64,000 nucleotides of DNA from CAVYWD01 sp963772225 (GTDB lineage: Bacteria > Myxococcota > Myxococcia > Myxococcales > UBA5297), in contig CAVYWD010000001.1 in NCBI GenBank assembly GCA_963772225.1, positions 496,001 through 560,000 of the forward strand, in the 5' to 3' direction. This document shows positions 45,716 to 55,367 of this stretch, in pieces. The translations under genes and the position numbers were made by a program. Positions within the stretch are counted from its first letter, which is position 1; every line of letters starts with the position of its first letter. Below the pieces are notes generated by a model. That model was not told the origin of the DNA. It made no database searches and saw only the letters and a list, made by a program, of their open reading frames with translations.

Positions 45716-45902
45716 GGGCGAGGGGCTCGACCGGGCTTCCGGAGCTCCGATTCCGCCCGCCGGCCGGCCGGGGCGCCGCCCGGCCAATTTCTCCCAGATC
45801 AGGCGAGCTCGGGTTACACTCCGACCGTTTGTCCCCAGAGAGCTCTCTCTAGAGGAGTTCTTGGGCTCTGGCCCACGTTGAAGGCCTGAAGGAGGCAGCA
45901 TC

Positions 45903-48900
45903 ATGCAGCAGGTAGCAGCGCTCGCCGAACGCGTCAGGGCGCTCAAGTCGATCGCCGCGTCGATGCACGAGGGGCGGATCCACACCCAACTCGTCCCGGA
46001 GATCGACAAGATCCTCGCGCTTCCCGACGACGTCGCCGAGACCACGTCGGTGGGCGAGCGCGAAGCGGTGGCCCGGCAGGTCCGAGAGTACGAGCAGATC
46101 TTCGACGGCCTGGGCTACACCCTGCTCGACCAGATCATGCCCTCCACGGGCGTGTCGGGCATCTTCCGCATCGTCGAGGCGGCGGACGAGTTCAAGAGCT
46201 CCTTGCGCAAGAAGATTGGCCGGACGCTGCCCATCGGCCCCGAGCCGGCGGTGCTCGCGACCTCGCACGTCGAGGCGCTGTCCCGGTACAGCCTCTCCAT
46301 CGGCACCCCGCCGGTCACCGGCGTCATGCGCGAGCTGGTCTCGCGCATCGTGTTCGGCAAGGACTCGAACCAGCTCCGGGGCTTCATCGAGATCCTCGAC
46401 TGCGACCCCTTGGCCCTGGGCGACCTGCTCAACCTGCTCTCCGAGCTGGTGGACGGCAGCCTCCACTACAACACCGCCTCCGAGGAGGCGACCTTCCTGC
46501 GCGAGGCGGCGGAGTTCGTCAACTTCGAGGGCGCGACGCTCTTGAACCGGGTGGTCATCACGGCGAGCCCCGAGCGCGCCATCCACCTCATCGAGAACCA
46601 CGTCTTCGACAAGTTCGGCCCCAACGAAATGAGCGCGGTGCAGGTCGTCGACGGCGTCGACCGGCTCGATGCCGAGCTCATCGCGCGCATGCAGGCCGAG
46701 CCGAACCAGGTCTTCGTGGCGCGCGTCACGCACATCCCGCACCGGCTCTTCCTGAGCGACCCCGCGGGCGAGAACCCCTGGCGCTCGGTGCTGGGGCGCC
46801 TGCTCCTCGTCGACTGCTCGCCCCGCGCCTCGCTCTCCAACACGACCATCGTCTACACGCTCTTCCCCCACGTGGCGCGCACCCTGCGCAACGTGCAGAC
46901 GAGCTTCGCGGGCCGGCCGGCCAACACCCAGCTCATGCTGCGCCGCGTGCTGGAGCGAATGGACCCGAAGGTCCTGCTGGCGCTCCGGCAGGCCGCCGAG
47001 CGCGCCCTGAGCGCGCTGGAGGCCGAGGGCGTGCTGACCGGCCAGGTCGACGAGATGCGCGCGCACGACTGGCGGCGCAACGCGCTCTTCGACTACCTGG
47101 GCCTGGTCAAGCTTCGGCGCATCCTGGGCTTCCTCTACGAGGTGGCCACCCGCGAGCCCGCCGACCGCAAGGCCTTCGCCCAAGAGCTCGCCGACCGCGT
47201 CACCGCCGACTGGATGCGCTACTTCTACAGCGGCCTGCCCAGCGACTCGTACAAGGCGGTGGTGGTGCCGGGCGGCGGCCGCGGCGCGCTGAGCCTCGTG
47301 GGCGAGTACCACCGCGACTGCGTGCGCGGCGCGGTAAAGCGCTTCTGCGACGACTCGCTCGCCGCCTGCCGCGAGCGGCTGGCGTCGTTGAAGGCCGAGC
47401 TCGCCATCCCCACCACGAGCTCCGACGAGATCGAGGCGGCCATCAAGCAGAGCCAGATGCTGGCCCTCGCCCCCACGCAGTGGAACGCGGGCCGGCCGGG
47501 CGCGACGCGGCTCGACCACCTGGCGCGCACCCTCCTCTACCGCGCCGCCGACGTCGCCAGCCGCGCCAGCCGCAAGGCCGAGCAGGGCCTGGGCGACGCG
47601 GTCTTCAAGAACGTCACCGGCGGGGCCGCGGCGCTCTTCAAGGACACCATGTCCCGGGTGGGCCTCTCCGCCCTGCATGGCCACTTGGAGGACCGCTTCG
47701 GCAAGAAGATTGGCGCGTACGACCGAAAGATGCGCGGGCTCGTCTCGCCCGTCCACGAGGCGGTGCGCGGCGCGCAGCGCGCCATGGACGAGCTCAAGGG
47801 CGAGCTCGACCCGACCGCCGTGGGCGACATCGAGGCCTTGCTCAAGCTCATCGAGCGCGGCGCCTTCTACCCCATCCTCGTCATCGCGGAGATGTCCTGG
47901 AGCTACGGCGACGTGTTTCCGGACAAGGACTACCCCGCCGCCGGCGTCGTCCGCGTTCCCCTCAACGAGCGCTTCGAGATGGACCCGTGGGCGCTGCTCA
48001 AGCGGCTGGAGGAGCTGCGCTACCTCTACCGGCGCTTCCCGGAGATCTTCCGGCTCTACTGCAAGAGCATGGTCATCGTGGTCAACACGCCCCACAACCC
48101 CACGGGCGTGGCGTACCGCAAGGAGACCCTGCTCAAGATTTTGCAGCTGGCCGCCGAGTACGGCATCACGCTGGTCGACGACAACGCCTACCACAAGCTG
48201 GTGGTGCGCGAGCACAAGGCGCGCGAGGGCGACAAGAGCCTGGCGCAGCTCTATGAGCGTCACAAGGCCCAGCTCTCGGGGCCGGTGCGCCTCATCACCG
48301 CCTCCGCCACGACCAAGGGCCTGCAGGGCTCCGGCGACCGGACCGGCCTCATCCACTCGAACGACCCGGAGGCCGTCGAGTTCTGCGCGGCGCGCTCCTC
48401 GGCGCCGCACCTCCTGTCTCTCTACCTGACCCGGCTCAAGCTGGAGAACGGTCTGGCCGCCAAGCGCATCACCGGCGAGCTGGAGGACTTGGCCGCGCGG
48501 CTGGTCGACCCGACCGAGCGGGCGCGGGCGTCTTCGAGCCTGCGCGAGGAGGTCGCCTCGATGCTCGAGGGCGCGCGCGCCGACGACTTCCCGGTGGCGG
48601 TCTTCGAGACGCTGCTCACCGGCTACGAGGACCTGTTGCGCTTGGAGCAGCGCGGCGCCACGGTCAAGCACCTCTCCGAGGGCGTCAGCGACCTGGTGCG
48701 CAAGGTGAAGCAGCTGCGGCTCGAGGTCCGGCTGCGCGGCGACGTGCAGCGGCGCTTCGACGCCTTTGTGCGCGCCGCCAAGACGGCCGCGCCGCAGGCG
48801 GAGATCATCCCGCCGACCGGCGCCTTCTACGCCTGCCTGCGGCTGTGCGCCCCGGGCGACGACCGCGGCGTGCAGGACTTCCTCCGCGCCATCGCCAAGC

Positions 48901-51900
48901 ACCGCAAGGTCGACGTCACCTACGCCGGCAAGGGGTTCGTGCGCATCAGCCTGGGCGGCGAGCTCAAGGGCGACGCCGACAGCTATGCGCGCTACGAGAA
49001 GGCGCTCGCCGCTTATCTCGGCCTGCTCTGGAAGTACTGGCAGGACTTCTGCGCCGCGGGGCGCAAGCCGGACGCGCTCGGGAAGATCTTCTGCCCGAGC
49101 GGCGAGGGCGACCTGGCGGCGCTCTTCGCGGACCTGGCGCCGCTGTTGAGCCTCGAGGGCAAGAAGGCCAAGAAGGGCCAGGCCATCCGCCGCAGCGAGC
49201 GGGGCTTCGTCTACTGCATCGAGGAGGGCCGGTCGGTCGCGGACAAGGTGTTCGTCAACTGGGAGCCGTGCGAGTCGGTGGACGAGCTGCTCCACAGCCG
49301 CGCCTTCCGCGTGCTCTACCGGCGGCTCTTGCGCAAGGTCTGGCAGAAGCGGCCGGAGCTGATGGACCTCACCTTCGAGCAGGTGGAGGCGCAGTACGGG
49401 CCCCTGGCGTGCCTGGCCGCCTACCACGACCGCCAGCTCATCGACTCGGTCTTCCGCGACCTGCTCCTCGGCCTGTACCAGGAGTGGCACGGACAGAGCA
49501 CCATCAAGGTCCTGTCGGCGCGGCTGCAGACCGGCAGCCACGGCGAGAAGGTGGCTTCGCTGCAGGGCATCCAGCGGCGGGTGAACGACCTCATCAACGA
49601 GCTCTTGCACGCCTTCGACGCCCCGGACGAGAAGGTGGACGCCACCAGCACCTTCGAGATCGGCTACGAGTCCCTCGAGGGAGTGAAGGCGAACCCTGCC
49701 CTGCCCGGCTACCTCCAGCAGATCATCGCGGGCGCGGTGTTCGCCGGCGCGACCGCGCCGCTCGAGCCCGCGCCGAACTTCGTCACCGGCGCCGCCAAGC
49801 GCGTGTCGGACTACCGCTACGGCTTCAGCCGCCGCGACGCGGTGGAGGGCACCGCGCCCGAGCAGGGCCGGCCGCAGCTCGACTACTTCCGGGCCCGCCT
49901 GACGCGCTTCGCACAGGCCGCGAACCTGCGCGACTACGTCTGCAAGGCGGTGCCGGTCGGCCCGTTCAAGATGCTGATGGTCATCCACAAGTCGGACTTC
50001 CACCTGGTCAGCGACGAGATGCGGCTCTTCCCGCAGATCGGCGAGATGCAGGTCCGCGAGAAGCTCGACAACGCCGAGTGGGACGCCGTCATGCTCTTCG
50101 GCATCCCGGGGAAGGTCATCGGCGACGGCTACAAGACCGGGTGGATCCTCGACCGCCGCGCCGACGGCCGCATCCTGCCCACCGCCTGGGTCGCCCGCGA
50201 GGACGACACCGACTACGTCGGCTTCTTCAAGAAGACGCTGCTCACCCTGCACAACGAGCTCGTGAAGGCGCTGGGCGGCATGCCGGTCCACGGCGCGATG
50301 ATCACCATCACCTTCAAGAACGGCCTGCGAAAGACGCTGGTCTTCTCCGCCGACTCCGGCACCGGCAAGAGCGAGACCATCACCGCCATGATGGACCAGC
50401 TCGCGCAAGGCGAAGGCACGGCCGCCGAGCTCAAGCGCGTGGACATCCTCGCCGGCGACATGCTGTCGCTCTGGCGCGGCGAGGACGGCCAGCTCTACGC
50501 CTTCGGCAGCGAGCAGGGCGACTTTTTGCGGCTCAACGACATCACCGAGAGCTGGAAGGCGCGCTTCGGCGACCTCCTGAAGCGCGGCAGCTACTCCAAC
50601 CTGGACCACCCGAAGAACCCGCGGGTGACCATCCCCGGCATCTGCGACCCGCACAAGTTCCTGGTCCCGACGCGGGTCAACGGCTTCTTCTACATCAACA
50701 ACTACCAGGCGCCCCGGGCGAGCGCGGTGCAGCTCTCCGACGACCCGCACCACGTCTTGAAGAGCGTGCTGGTCCGCGGCCTGCGCAAGAACAAGGGCAC
50801 GAGCGGCGACCAGCCGTCCTTGCGCGCCGGATTGGAGTTCGCCGGCAAAGGCGAGCTCGTGGTGCGCTACCGCCACGTCATCGACGAAATCCTGGAATGG
50901 CAGGAGCGCGAGCACGAGGGCAAGCAGTCGGTGGTGCTCGCCTTCCGCGACGGCTCGGGCGACGTCTTCACCGCGCGTGAGATTGTCATGGAGGCCTTCC
51001 AGGGCACCCGCTTCAAGCACGGCGACAAGGAGCTGACCGTCCACTCGGCGGAGCACGACATCCTCAAGAACCACTACGTGCTCCACTGCGGCCTGGGCAC
51101 GAAGGTCACGCTCACCCGCGAGGTCTACGACCAGATCTACGAGCCCCTGGCGAGCACCTTCTGCGGCAACCCGTTCGTCGAACCCGCGGAGATGGACCAG
51201 GTCCTGACCACCTTCGCGGAGACCATGCGCGCCGCCAAGGTGCATACCGGCGTCATCCACACGCAGCTGGCGCGCAAGGGCTACGAATTCACCGGGCCGG
51301 CCAAGTCGGCGCGCGACGTCATCGCGTTCCTGCTCGAGGACGAGGAGGTCGCCGCGCGCTTCCAGCGCAACAAGGACAAGGTGCACCAGGCGATGCTGCG
51401 CACCTTCGGCGGCGTCATCGAGGCCGGGAGCAACCTGCCGGTGGAATTGGAGGGCTACAACCTGCTCCTCCTCGAGGCCCACGAGAGCACGCACGTGGCG
51501 TTCATGGATGGGCAGCGGCGCTTCACGCTGGCGACACCTTTCTACCGCTACAAGCCGGCGAACGGGGACGGGGCGAAGGCGTTCTCACCGGCCATCGCCG
51601 TGCCCGAGGTGGTGGCGGCCATCCGCGACATCGTCCAGAACCCCGACCACGCGCTCGACCTGTCGGCGCTGGCGGTGGACCTCAAGAACTATGAGCGGAT
51701 CGTCTACTGGAACAGCCGCGAGGAGCTCGTCTACCAGGTGCTCCTCGTCAACGGCGTCGTGTTCCTGGGGGCCGAGGACGCGGAGGTGGTGCGGTTCCCG
51801 TCCGAGGTGAGGAAGGCGGACCATATCGCCTCGCTCATCCTGGCGGCGCGCTCGCCGCAGCTCAACAGCTGGGTGCCGCGGTTTCGGGTCGTGGCGAACG

Positions 51901-51911
51901 GCACGTCCTGA
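45903..51911 (+). CDS. 2002-residue protein: aminotransferase-fold domain plus HprK/PEPCK-like P-loop domain
   Basis: Intact frame of 2,002 codons from ATG 45903, just after GGAGG. Residues 1-~400 are helical and unassigned. Residues ~430-1070 carry fold-type I aminotransferase signatures: GGGRGALSL, NTPHNPTGVAY (~728), TLVDDNAYHKLV (~758) and a PLP-lysine candidate in SATTKGLQGSGDRTG (~802), interrupted by extra helical inserts. Residues ~1350-1990 contain SADSGTGKSETITAM (~1482), a Walker A loop with the SGxGKSE form of HPr kinase/PEPCK-type enzymes, followed by VDILAGDML and GSEQGDFLRLND. It may couple an amino- or keto-acid reaction to phosphoryl transfer. Cytoplasmic; no partner gene. 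Function unproven. Confidence 0.8.
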   Translation: MQQVAALAERVRALKSIAASMHEGRIHTQLVPEIDKILALPDDVAETTSVGEREAVARQVREYEQIFDGLGYTLLDQIMPSTGVSGIFRIVEAADEFKSSLRKKIGRTLPIGPEPAVLATSHVEALSRYSLSIGTPPVTGVMRELVSRIVFGKDSNQLRGFIEILDCDPLALGDLLNLLSELVDGSLHYNTASEEATFLREAAEFVNFEGATLLNRVVITASPERAIHLIENHVFDKFGPNEMSAVQVVDGVDRLDAELIARMQAEPNQVFVARVTHIPHRLFLSDPAGENPWRSVLGRLLLVDCSPRASLSNTTIVYTLFPHVARTLRNVQTSFAGRPANTQLMLRRVLERMDPKVLLALRQAAERALSALEAEGVLTGQVDEMRAHDWRRNALFDYLGLVKLRRILGFLYEVATREPADRKAFAQELADRVTADWMRYFYSGLPSDSYKAVVVPGGGRGALSLVGEYHRDCVRGAVKRFCDDSLAACRERLASLKAELAIPTTSSDEIEAAIKQSQMLALAPTQWNAGRPGATRLDHLARTLLYRAADVASRASRKAEQGLGDAVFKNVTGGAAALFKDTMSRVGLSALHGHLEDRFGKKIGAYDRKMRGLVSPVHEAVRGAQRAMDELKGELDPTAVGDIEALLKLIERGAFYPILVIAEMSWSYGDVFPDKDYPAAGVVRVPLNERFEMDPWALLKRLEELRYLYRRFPEIFRLYCKSMVIVVNTPHNPTGVAYRKETLLKILQLAAEYGITLVDDNAYHKLVVREHKAREGDKSLAQLYERHKAQLSGPVRLITASATTKGLQGSGDRTGLIHSNDPEAVEFCAARSSAPHLLSLYLTRLKLENGLAAKRITGELEDLAARLVDPTERARASSSLREEVASMLEGARADDFPVAVFETLLTGYEDLLRLEQRGATVKHLSEGVSDLVRKVKQLRLEVRLRGDVQRRFDAFVRAAKTAAPQAEIIPPTGAFYACLRLCAPGDDRGVQDFLRAIAKHRKVDVTYAGKGFVRISLGGELKGDADSYARYEKALAAYLGLLWKYWQDFCAAGRKPDALGKIFCPSGEGDLAALFADLAPLLSLEGKKAKKGQAIRRSERGFVYCIEEGRSVADKVFVNWEPCESVDELLHSRAFRVLYRRLLRKVWQKRPELMDLTFEQVEAQYGPLACLAAYHDRQLIDSVFRDLLLGLYQEWHGQSTIKVLSARLQTGSHGEKVASLQGIQRRVNDLINELLHAFDAPDEKVDATSTFEIGYESLEGVKANPALPGYLQQIIAGAVFAGATAPLEPAPNFVTGAAKRVSDYRYGFSRRDAVEGTAPEQGRPQLDYFRARLTRFAQAANLRDYVCKAVPVGPFKMLMVIHKSDFHLVSDEMRLFPQIGEMQVREKLDNAEWDAVMLFGIPGKVIGDGYKTGWILDRRADGRILPTAWVAREDDTDYVGFFKKTLLTLHNELVKALGGMPVHGAMITITFKNGLRKTLVFSADSGTGKSETITAMMDQLAQGEGTAAELKRVDILAGDMLSLWRGEDGQLYAFGSEQGDFLRLNDITESWKARFGDLLKRGSYSNLDHPKNPRVTIPGICDPHKFLVPTRVNGFFYINNYQAPRASAVQLSDDPHHVLKSVLVRGLRKNKGTSGDQPSLRAGLEFAGKGELVVRYRHVIDEILEWQEREHEGKQSVVLAFRDGSGDVFTAREIVMEAFQGTRFKHGDKELTVHSAEHDILKNHYVLHCGLGTKVTLTREVYDQIYEPLASTFCGNPFVEPAEMDQVLTTFAETMRAAKVHTGVIHTQLARKGYEFTGPAKSARDVIAFLLEDEEVAARFQRNKDKVHQAMLRTFGGVIEAGSNLPVELEGYNLLLLEAHESTHVAFMDGQRRFTLATPFYRYKPANGDGAKAFSPAIAVPEVVAAIRDIVQNPDHALDLSALAVDLKNYERIVYWNSREELVYQVLLVNGVVFLGAEDAEVVRFPSEVRKADHIASLILAARSPQLNSWVPRFRVVANGTS

Positions 51912-51994
51912 TCTCGGCCTTGCTGCGGCTTCACTCCAACGCTCGCGGCCCCGGTCGATGAGCGCAGGCCGCCTTCGCCGCGCCCCTCCTTGTT

Positions 51995-52030
51995 CGGCTC
52001 CTCGGCCTTGGAGGCTCGGCTGAGGAGCCG
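51995..52030. terminator. candidate bidirectional hairpin between convergent genes
   Basis: CGGCTCCTC (51995-52003) pairs with GAGGAGCCG (52022-52030) across an 18-nt loop, midway between the giant gene (+) and the DAHP synthase gene (-). No long T-run follows on either strand, so the terminator call is tentative. Confidence 0.45.
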
Positions 52031-52057
52031 CCCGTCGCGGCCCTTCATGGGTCGTGG

Positions 52058-53437
52058 CTATTGGCAAAGCTGAAAGGCGAGCTCGAGCGACTGGCTTGCG
52101 TTCAACCGCGGGTCGCAGAGCGTCTCGTAGAACCCATGGGCGAGCCGCTCGTGGGTGATGCCCTGACCTCCGCCGATGCACTCGACGACGTCCTTTCCCG
52201 TCAGCTCGAAGTGGACTCCCCCTGCGTAGGTCCCCTCCGCGCCATGGACGGCCAGGAAGGTGCGAACTTCGGCCAGAATGTTTTCGAACGGTCGAGTCTT
52301 GTATCCGTTGGGCGCGACCACCGTGTTCTCGTGCATGGGATCGCTGCACCACACCACCTTCCGACCCTCCCGTTGGACGGGCCGAATGAGGGCAGGCAGC
52401 CTCGACGCAACCTTGTCGCATCCCATCCGCACAATCAGTGTTAGCCGCCCGGGCTCGTTCCGGGGGTTGAGCGCGTCGATGAGCCGCAGGAGATCGTCGG
52501 GCTGCAGGCTCGGCCCGCACTTCAGACCGATGGGATTGCACACTCCCCTCAGGAACTCGACGTGCGCGCCGTCGAGCTGGCGCGTGCGGTCGCCGATCCA
52601 GAGCATGTGTGCCGAGCAGTCGTACCAGTCGCCCCCATACCCGTCGTCGAGCCGCGCGGTTGTCGAGTCTCGACGCGTGAGCGCCTGCTCGTAGTGGAGG
52701 AGCAGCGCCTCGTGCGAGGTGTAGAACTCCGTCTCCCGGATCTGCGGGGTATTCTCGGCGGTCAACCCGATGGCGGCCATGAACTGGAGCGCCTCCGCGA
52801 GCCTGGCGGCCAGCCTGTCGTAGTCCGCGGTCTGCGGCACCCCGCGCTGGCGAAGGAACTCGAGGTTCCAGGTGTGAACCTGGTGCAGGTCGGCGTACCC
52901 GCCCTGGGCGAACGCTCGCAGGAGGTTCAGCGTCGAGGCCGACTGCACGTAGGCGCGCTCCATGCGCTCTGGCGCCGGCGCCCGCGAGGCCTCGCTGAAC
53001 TCGAAGCCGTTCACGATGTCGCCCTTGTAGGAGGGCAGCGCGACGCCCTCCCTCTTCTCCAGCTCACTGCTCCGCGGCTTTGCGAACTGCCCGGCCATCC
53101 GGCCCACCTTGACGACCGGCTTCTTCCAGCTGAACGAGAGGACTACGGCCATCTGCAGCAGGACGCGGAAGTTGTCGCGGATGACGTTCGCGCGGAACTC
53201 GTCGAAGCTCTCGGCGCAGTCGCCGCCTTGGAGGAGGAACGCCCTGCCCTCGCACACGTCGCCGAGGCGCGCCTTGAGCTGCCGCGCCTCTCCCGCGAAC
53301 ACCAGCGGAGGATAGGACGCCAGGCGCGCCTCGACCTCCGCCAGCCGCTGGGGGTCCGGGTACCGCGGCAGGTGGCGGGCCGTCCTCTCCCTCCAGCTCC
53401 CGGGAGTCCACGAGGTCTCCTGCCCGATTCGCGTCAC
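52058..53437 (-). CDS. class II 3-deoxy-D-arabino-heptulosonate 7-phosphate (DAHP) synthase
   Basis: 459 residues, the size of class II (plant/AroH-type) enzymes. LLQGGDCAESFDEF (~73, metal-binding Cys), VGRMAGQFAKPRSS (~116), GLKCGPSL, KVVWCSDPMHENT (~350) and GVHFELTGKDVVECIGG (~395, His/Glu metal ligands) are all present. It condenses phosphoenolpyruvate with erythrose 4-phosphate, the first shikimate step. Class II copies are often found in secondary-metabolite clusters, where they raise shikimate-derived precursors. GTG 53437 has GGAGG 8 nt upstream; TTG 53440 is an alternative. It lies at the edge of the carrier-protein/HemN/adenylation island on the same strand. Confidence 0.92.
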   Translation of the reverse strand: MTRIGQETSWTPGSWRERTARHLPRYPDPQRLAEVEARLASYPPLVFAGEARQLKARLGDVCEGRAFLLQGGDCAESFDEFRANVIRDNFRVLLQMAVVLSFSWKKPVVKVGRMAGQFAKPRSSELEKREGVALPSYKGDIVNGFEFSEASRAPAPERMERAYVQSASTLNLLRAFAQGGYADLHQVHTWNLEFLRQRGVPQTADYDRLAARLAEALQFMAAIGLTAENTPQIRETEFYTSHEALLLHYEQALTRRDSTTARLDDGYGGDWYDCSAHMLWIGDRTRQLDGAHVEFLRGVCNPIGLKCGPSLQPDDLLRLIDALNPRNEPGRLTLIVRMGCDKVASRLPALIRPVQREGRKVVWCSDPMHENTVVAPNGYKTRPFENILAEVRTFLAVHGAEGTYAGGVHFELTGKDVVECIGGGQGITHERLAHGFYETLCDPRLNASQSLELAFQLCQ

Positions 53438-53648
53438 CAATCAGGCCTCCCGCGCTCCGAGTCAGGCTCAGCGGTCGGGCCCTGACGAGGGCCGCCGGCC
53501 GATCGAGCCGCCCGTCCCATGGCCCGCGAATGCGCCGCGCGACGAAGGCGGCGCCACCCGAGCGCAGCGACCGCTCTCCCCTCCCCGCCGGCGGTCGCCC
53601 GCGGGCAAGGTCTCTGGCGCCGACGCCGCCGGCGCCCCAGCCATCGTT

Positions 53649-53906
53649 TCACGCGCACGCCGCCGATGCAGACTCGCGCTTCTTCCCGATGAACTCCGCG
53701 AGGGACTTGATGTCCTTGAAGTTATCCTCGAAGAGCTCCTCCGGCGAGATCGCGATGGCGTACCGCTTCTCGACGAACGCCATCAGCGCGAGCAGGCTGA
53801 GAGAAGAGAGCGTCGATGAATTGTAGAGCTCTGTGCTCTGGCTCAGCTCCTGTCTCGGGATCTTCGAGAGCTCGGACACCTTTTCGATGATTTCGTTGAC
53901 CACCAT
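53649..53906 (-). CDS. acyl/peptidyl carrier protein
   Basis: 85 residues with a carrier-protein helix layout: acidic, Leu-spaced, with STLSSLSLLALMAFVEKRY (~30-48) in the position of the phosphopantetheine site. The attachment Ser is one of the SSL serines; the usual Asp before it is Ser, so loading efficiency is uncertain. AISPEELFEDNFKDIKSLAEFI completes helices III-IV. AAGGAG lies 8 nt before ATG 53906. It sits between DAHP synthase and the HemN-like gene, and its natural loader would be the disrupted adenylation enzyme. Its codon use is AT-richer than that of the flanking chromosome. Confidence 0.82.
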   Translation of the reverse strand: MVVNEIIEKVSELSKIPRQELSQSTELYNSSTLSSLSLLALMAFVEKRYAIAISPEELFEDNFKDIKSLAEFIGKKRESASAACA

Positions 53907-53993
53907 GGCACCTTCTCCTTGCGATTGATTATCTCGTCTGACGACGCTCCGCCAAATACTCTTCCGACTCATGCCGCAGTATGAACGAAACGC

Positions 53994-55367
53994 TCAGTTG
54001 CCCTTGTTGTAGTACCTATCGAACACGAAGGCGACGTGTCTTGAGAACAGCTCTCCGTCCTTGGTGAGGCGGATCCTCGAGCCCCCGTTCGAGACAAGCC
54101 CGTCCTTCTTCATCTCCTCGATCTTCGCCAGCTCTCCGTGGAAGTACTCGTCGAAATTGATCCCGAAATCCCTCTCGACTTCGTCCTTGTCGATCTCCAT
54201 GTACGTGAGCACGTTCCTCAGCATGACGCGCTTGCGGATCCGGTCGTCCTTGGAGAGGCGGTGGGAGAGCGCCGGATCGACGCCGATGCCTCCGGCGGCG
54301 AGCGAGCCGGAGTACTCCGCCATCTTCGCGAAATTGTGAAAGAAGGAATCGTTGAGGAAGCTGATAGCCGAGTTGCCGAATCCAAGGAGATTCTTACGCT
54401 TGTCAATCGAATAGCCCATGAAGTCACGCTCCACCAAGCGCTGGCGGTACTGCTCGTGTAACACGTCGCCCGTCCTCACGAAGTGGTCGAACCCGATCTT
54501 CGCGTACCCGTTGGCGGAGAGAATGTCGTCGGCGGCCTTGGCGAGCAACACCTTCGTAAACGAGTTCGGAATGCTCGCCGTCGGGATCATCTTCTGCAGT
54601 GGAAACAGAAACGGGTAGTGCGAGTACGGATAAGTGGCGATCCGGTTCGGCTCGATCTTCACGACCTCCTTCACCGTGTGCTCCAACTCGTTCTGCCCCT
54701 GGAAAGGGAGCCCGTAGCAGAGGTCAATGTGCACGCGCAGGCCGGCGCTCCGAGCCGCGTCGACGACCCGCCGCAAGGTTGCCGGCTCGCACTCGCGGTT
54801 GATGACCGCTTGGGTCTTCTTGTCGAAGTCCTGGATCCCGAAGCTGATCTCCGTAAACCCGAGGTCTTTCAGGAGCCTCAGCTTCGCGCGATCGATCATC
54901 TCCTCGTCCGGATACGCCTCGATGGAGATGCTCGACGACCCCACCTTTTCTATGCTCGCCCGCTTCTCGATCTCCCGAAACGCTCTCTCGATCTGCGAGG
55001 GACTCATGTAGGTGGGCGTGCCTCCGCCCCAGTGCATCTGCGTGATCCCGCTCAAGCGATCGACCCCGGCGAGGTCGAGCTTCCTCTGGTACTCCGTCGA
55101 GAGGTCCCGGATGTATCCGTCCCACGCCGACGGGTCGGCCGCCAGGCTCTTGTAACAGACGCAGTAGAAGCACGCCTTCTTGCAATAGGGAAAGTGGAAA
55201 TACAGGAAGGGAGACGATACGCCCTTCGCGGCGCGCACGAAGTCCTCTTCGGTGACCCTGCTCTTCCAGAACCCCGTCGTCGGATAGCTGATGTACGTTG
55301 GCATGTTCGTCTCGTCGTACTTGAGCGACAGGTATTCGAGACGATTCAGCTCCTTGTAGTTCATCAT
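53994..55367 (-). CDS. HemN-like radical SAM protein
   Basis: 457 residues, the same length as E. coli HemN. The motif CKKACFYCVC near residue 63 matches the HemN pattern CxxxCxxCxC, three Cys binding the 4Fe-4S/SAM cluster. MHWGGGTPTYMS, SFGIQDFDKKTQAVINR, SHYPFLFPLQKM and IGFDHFVRTGD follow in order. It could be oxygen-independent coproporphyrinogen III oxidase, but HemN-like proteins also do radical chemistry on carrier-bound or other substrates. It overlaps the adenylation gene stop (ATGA at 55364-55367) and precedes the carrier-protein gene, which favours a role in this small pathway. Codon use is AT-richer than in neighbours. Confidence 0.85.
   Translation of the reverse strand: MMNYKELNRLEYLSLKYDETNMPTYISYPTTGFWKSRVTEEDFVRAAKGVSSPFLYFHFPYCKKACFYCVCYKSLAADPSAWDGYIRDLSTEYQRKLDLAGVDRLSGITQMHWGGGTPTYMSPSQIERAFREIEKRASIEKVGSSSISIEAYPDEEMIDRAKLRLLKDLGFTEISFGIQDFDKKTQAVINRECEPATLRRVVDAARSAGLRVHIDLCYGLPFQGQNELEHTVKEVVKIEPNRIATYPYSHYPFLFPLQKMIPTASIPNSFTKVLLAKAADDILSANGYAKIGFDHFVRTGDVLHEQYRQRLVERDFMGYSIDKRKNLLGFGNSAISFLNDSFFHNFAKMAEYSGSLAAGGIGVDPALSHRLSKDDRIRKRVMLRNVLTYMEIDKDEVERDFGINFDEYFHGELAKIEEMKKDGLVSNGGSRIRLTKDGELFSRHVAFVFDRYYNKGN

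Noticed and set aside
45849..51494. Open frame of 1,881 codons antisense to the giant gene
   Set aside because: It mirrors the high-GC codon pattern of the plus-strand gene. Its translation is a low-complexity Arg/Val/Leu/His/Glu mix with no domain motif, while the plus strand has clear aminotransferase and P-loop motifs.
53530..53830. Plus-strand frame overlapping the carrier-protein gene
   Set aside because: Antisense to a carrier protein with a good ribosome site and family-like helices; no support of its own.
53994..55367. Firm assignment as housekeeping hemN
   Set aside because: Length and motifs fit HemN, but the ATGA coupling to an adenylation gene and adjacent carrier protein make a pathway-specific role equally likely, so no symbol was given.
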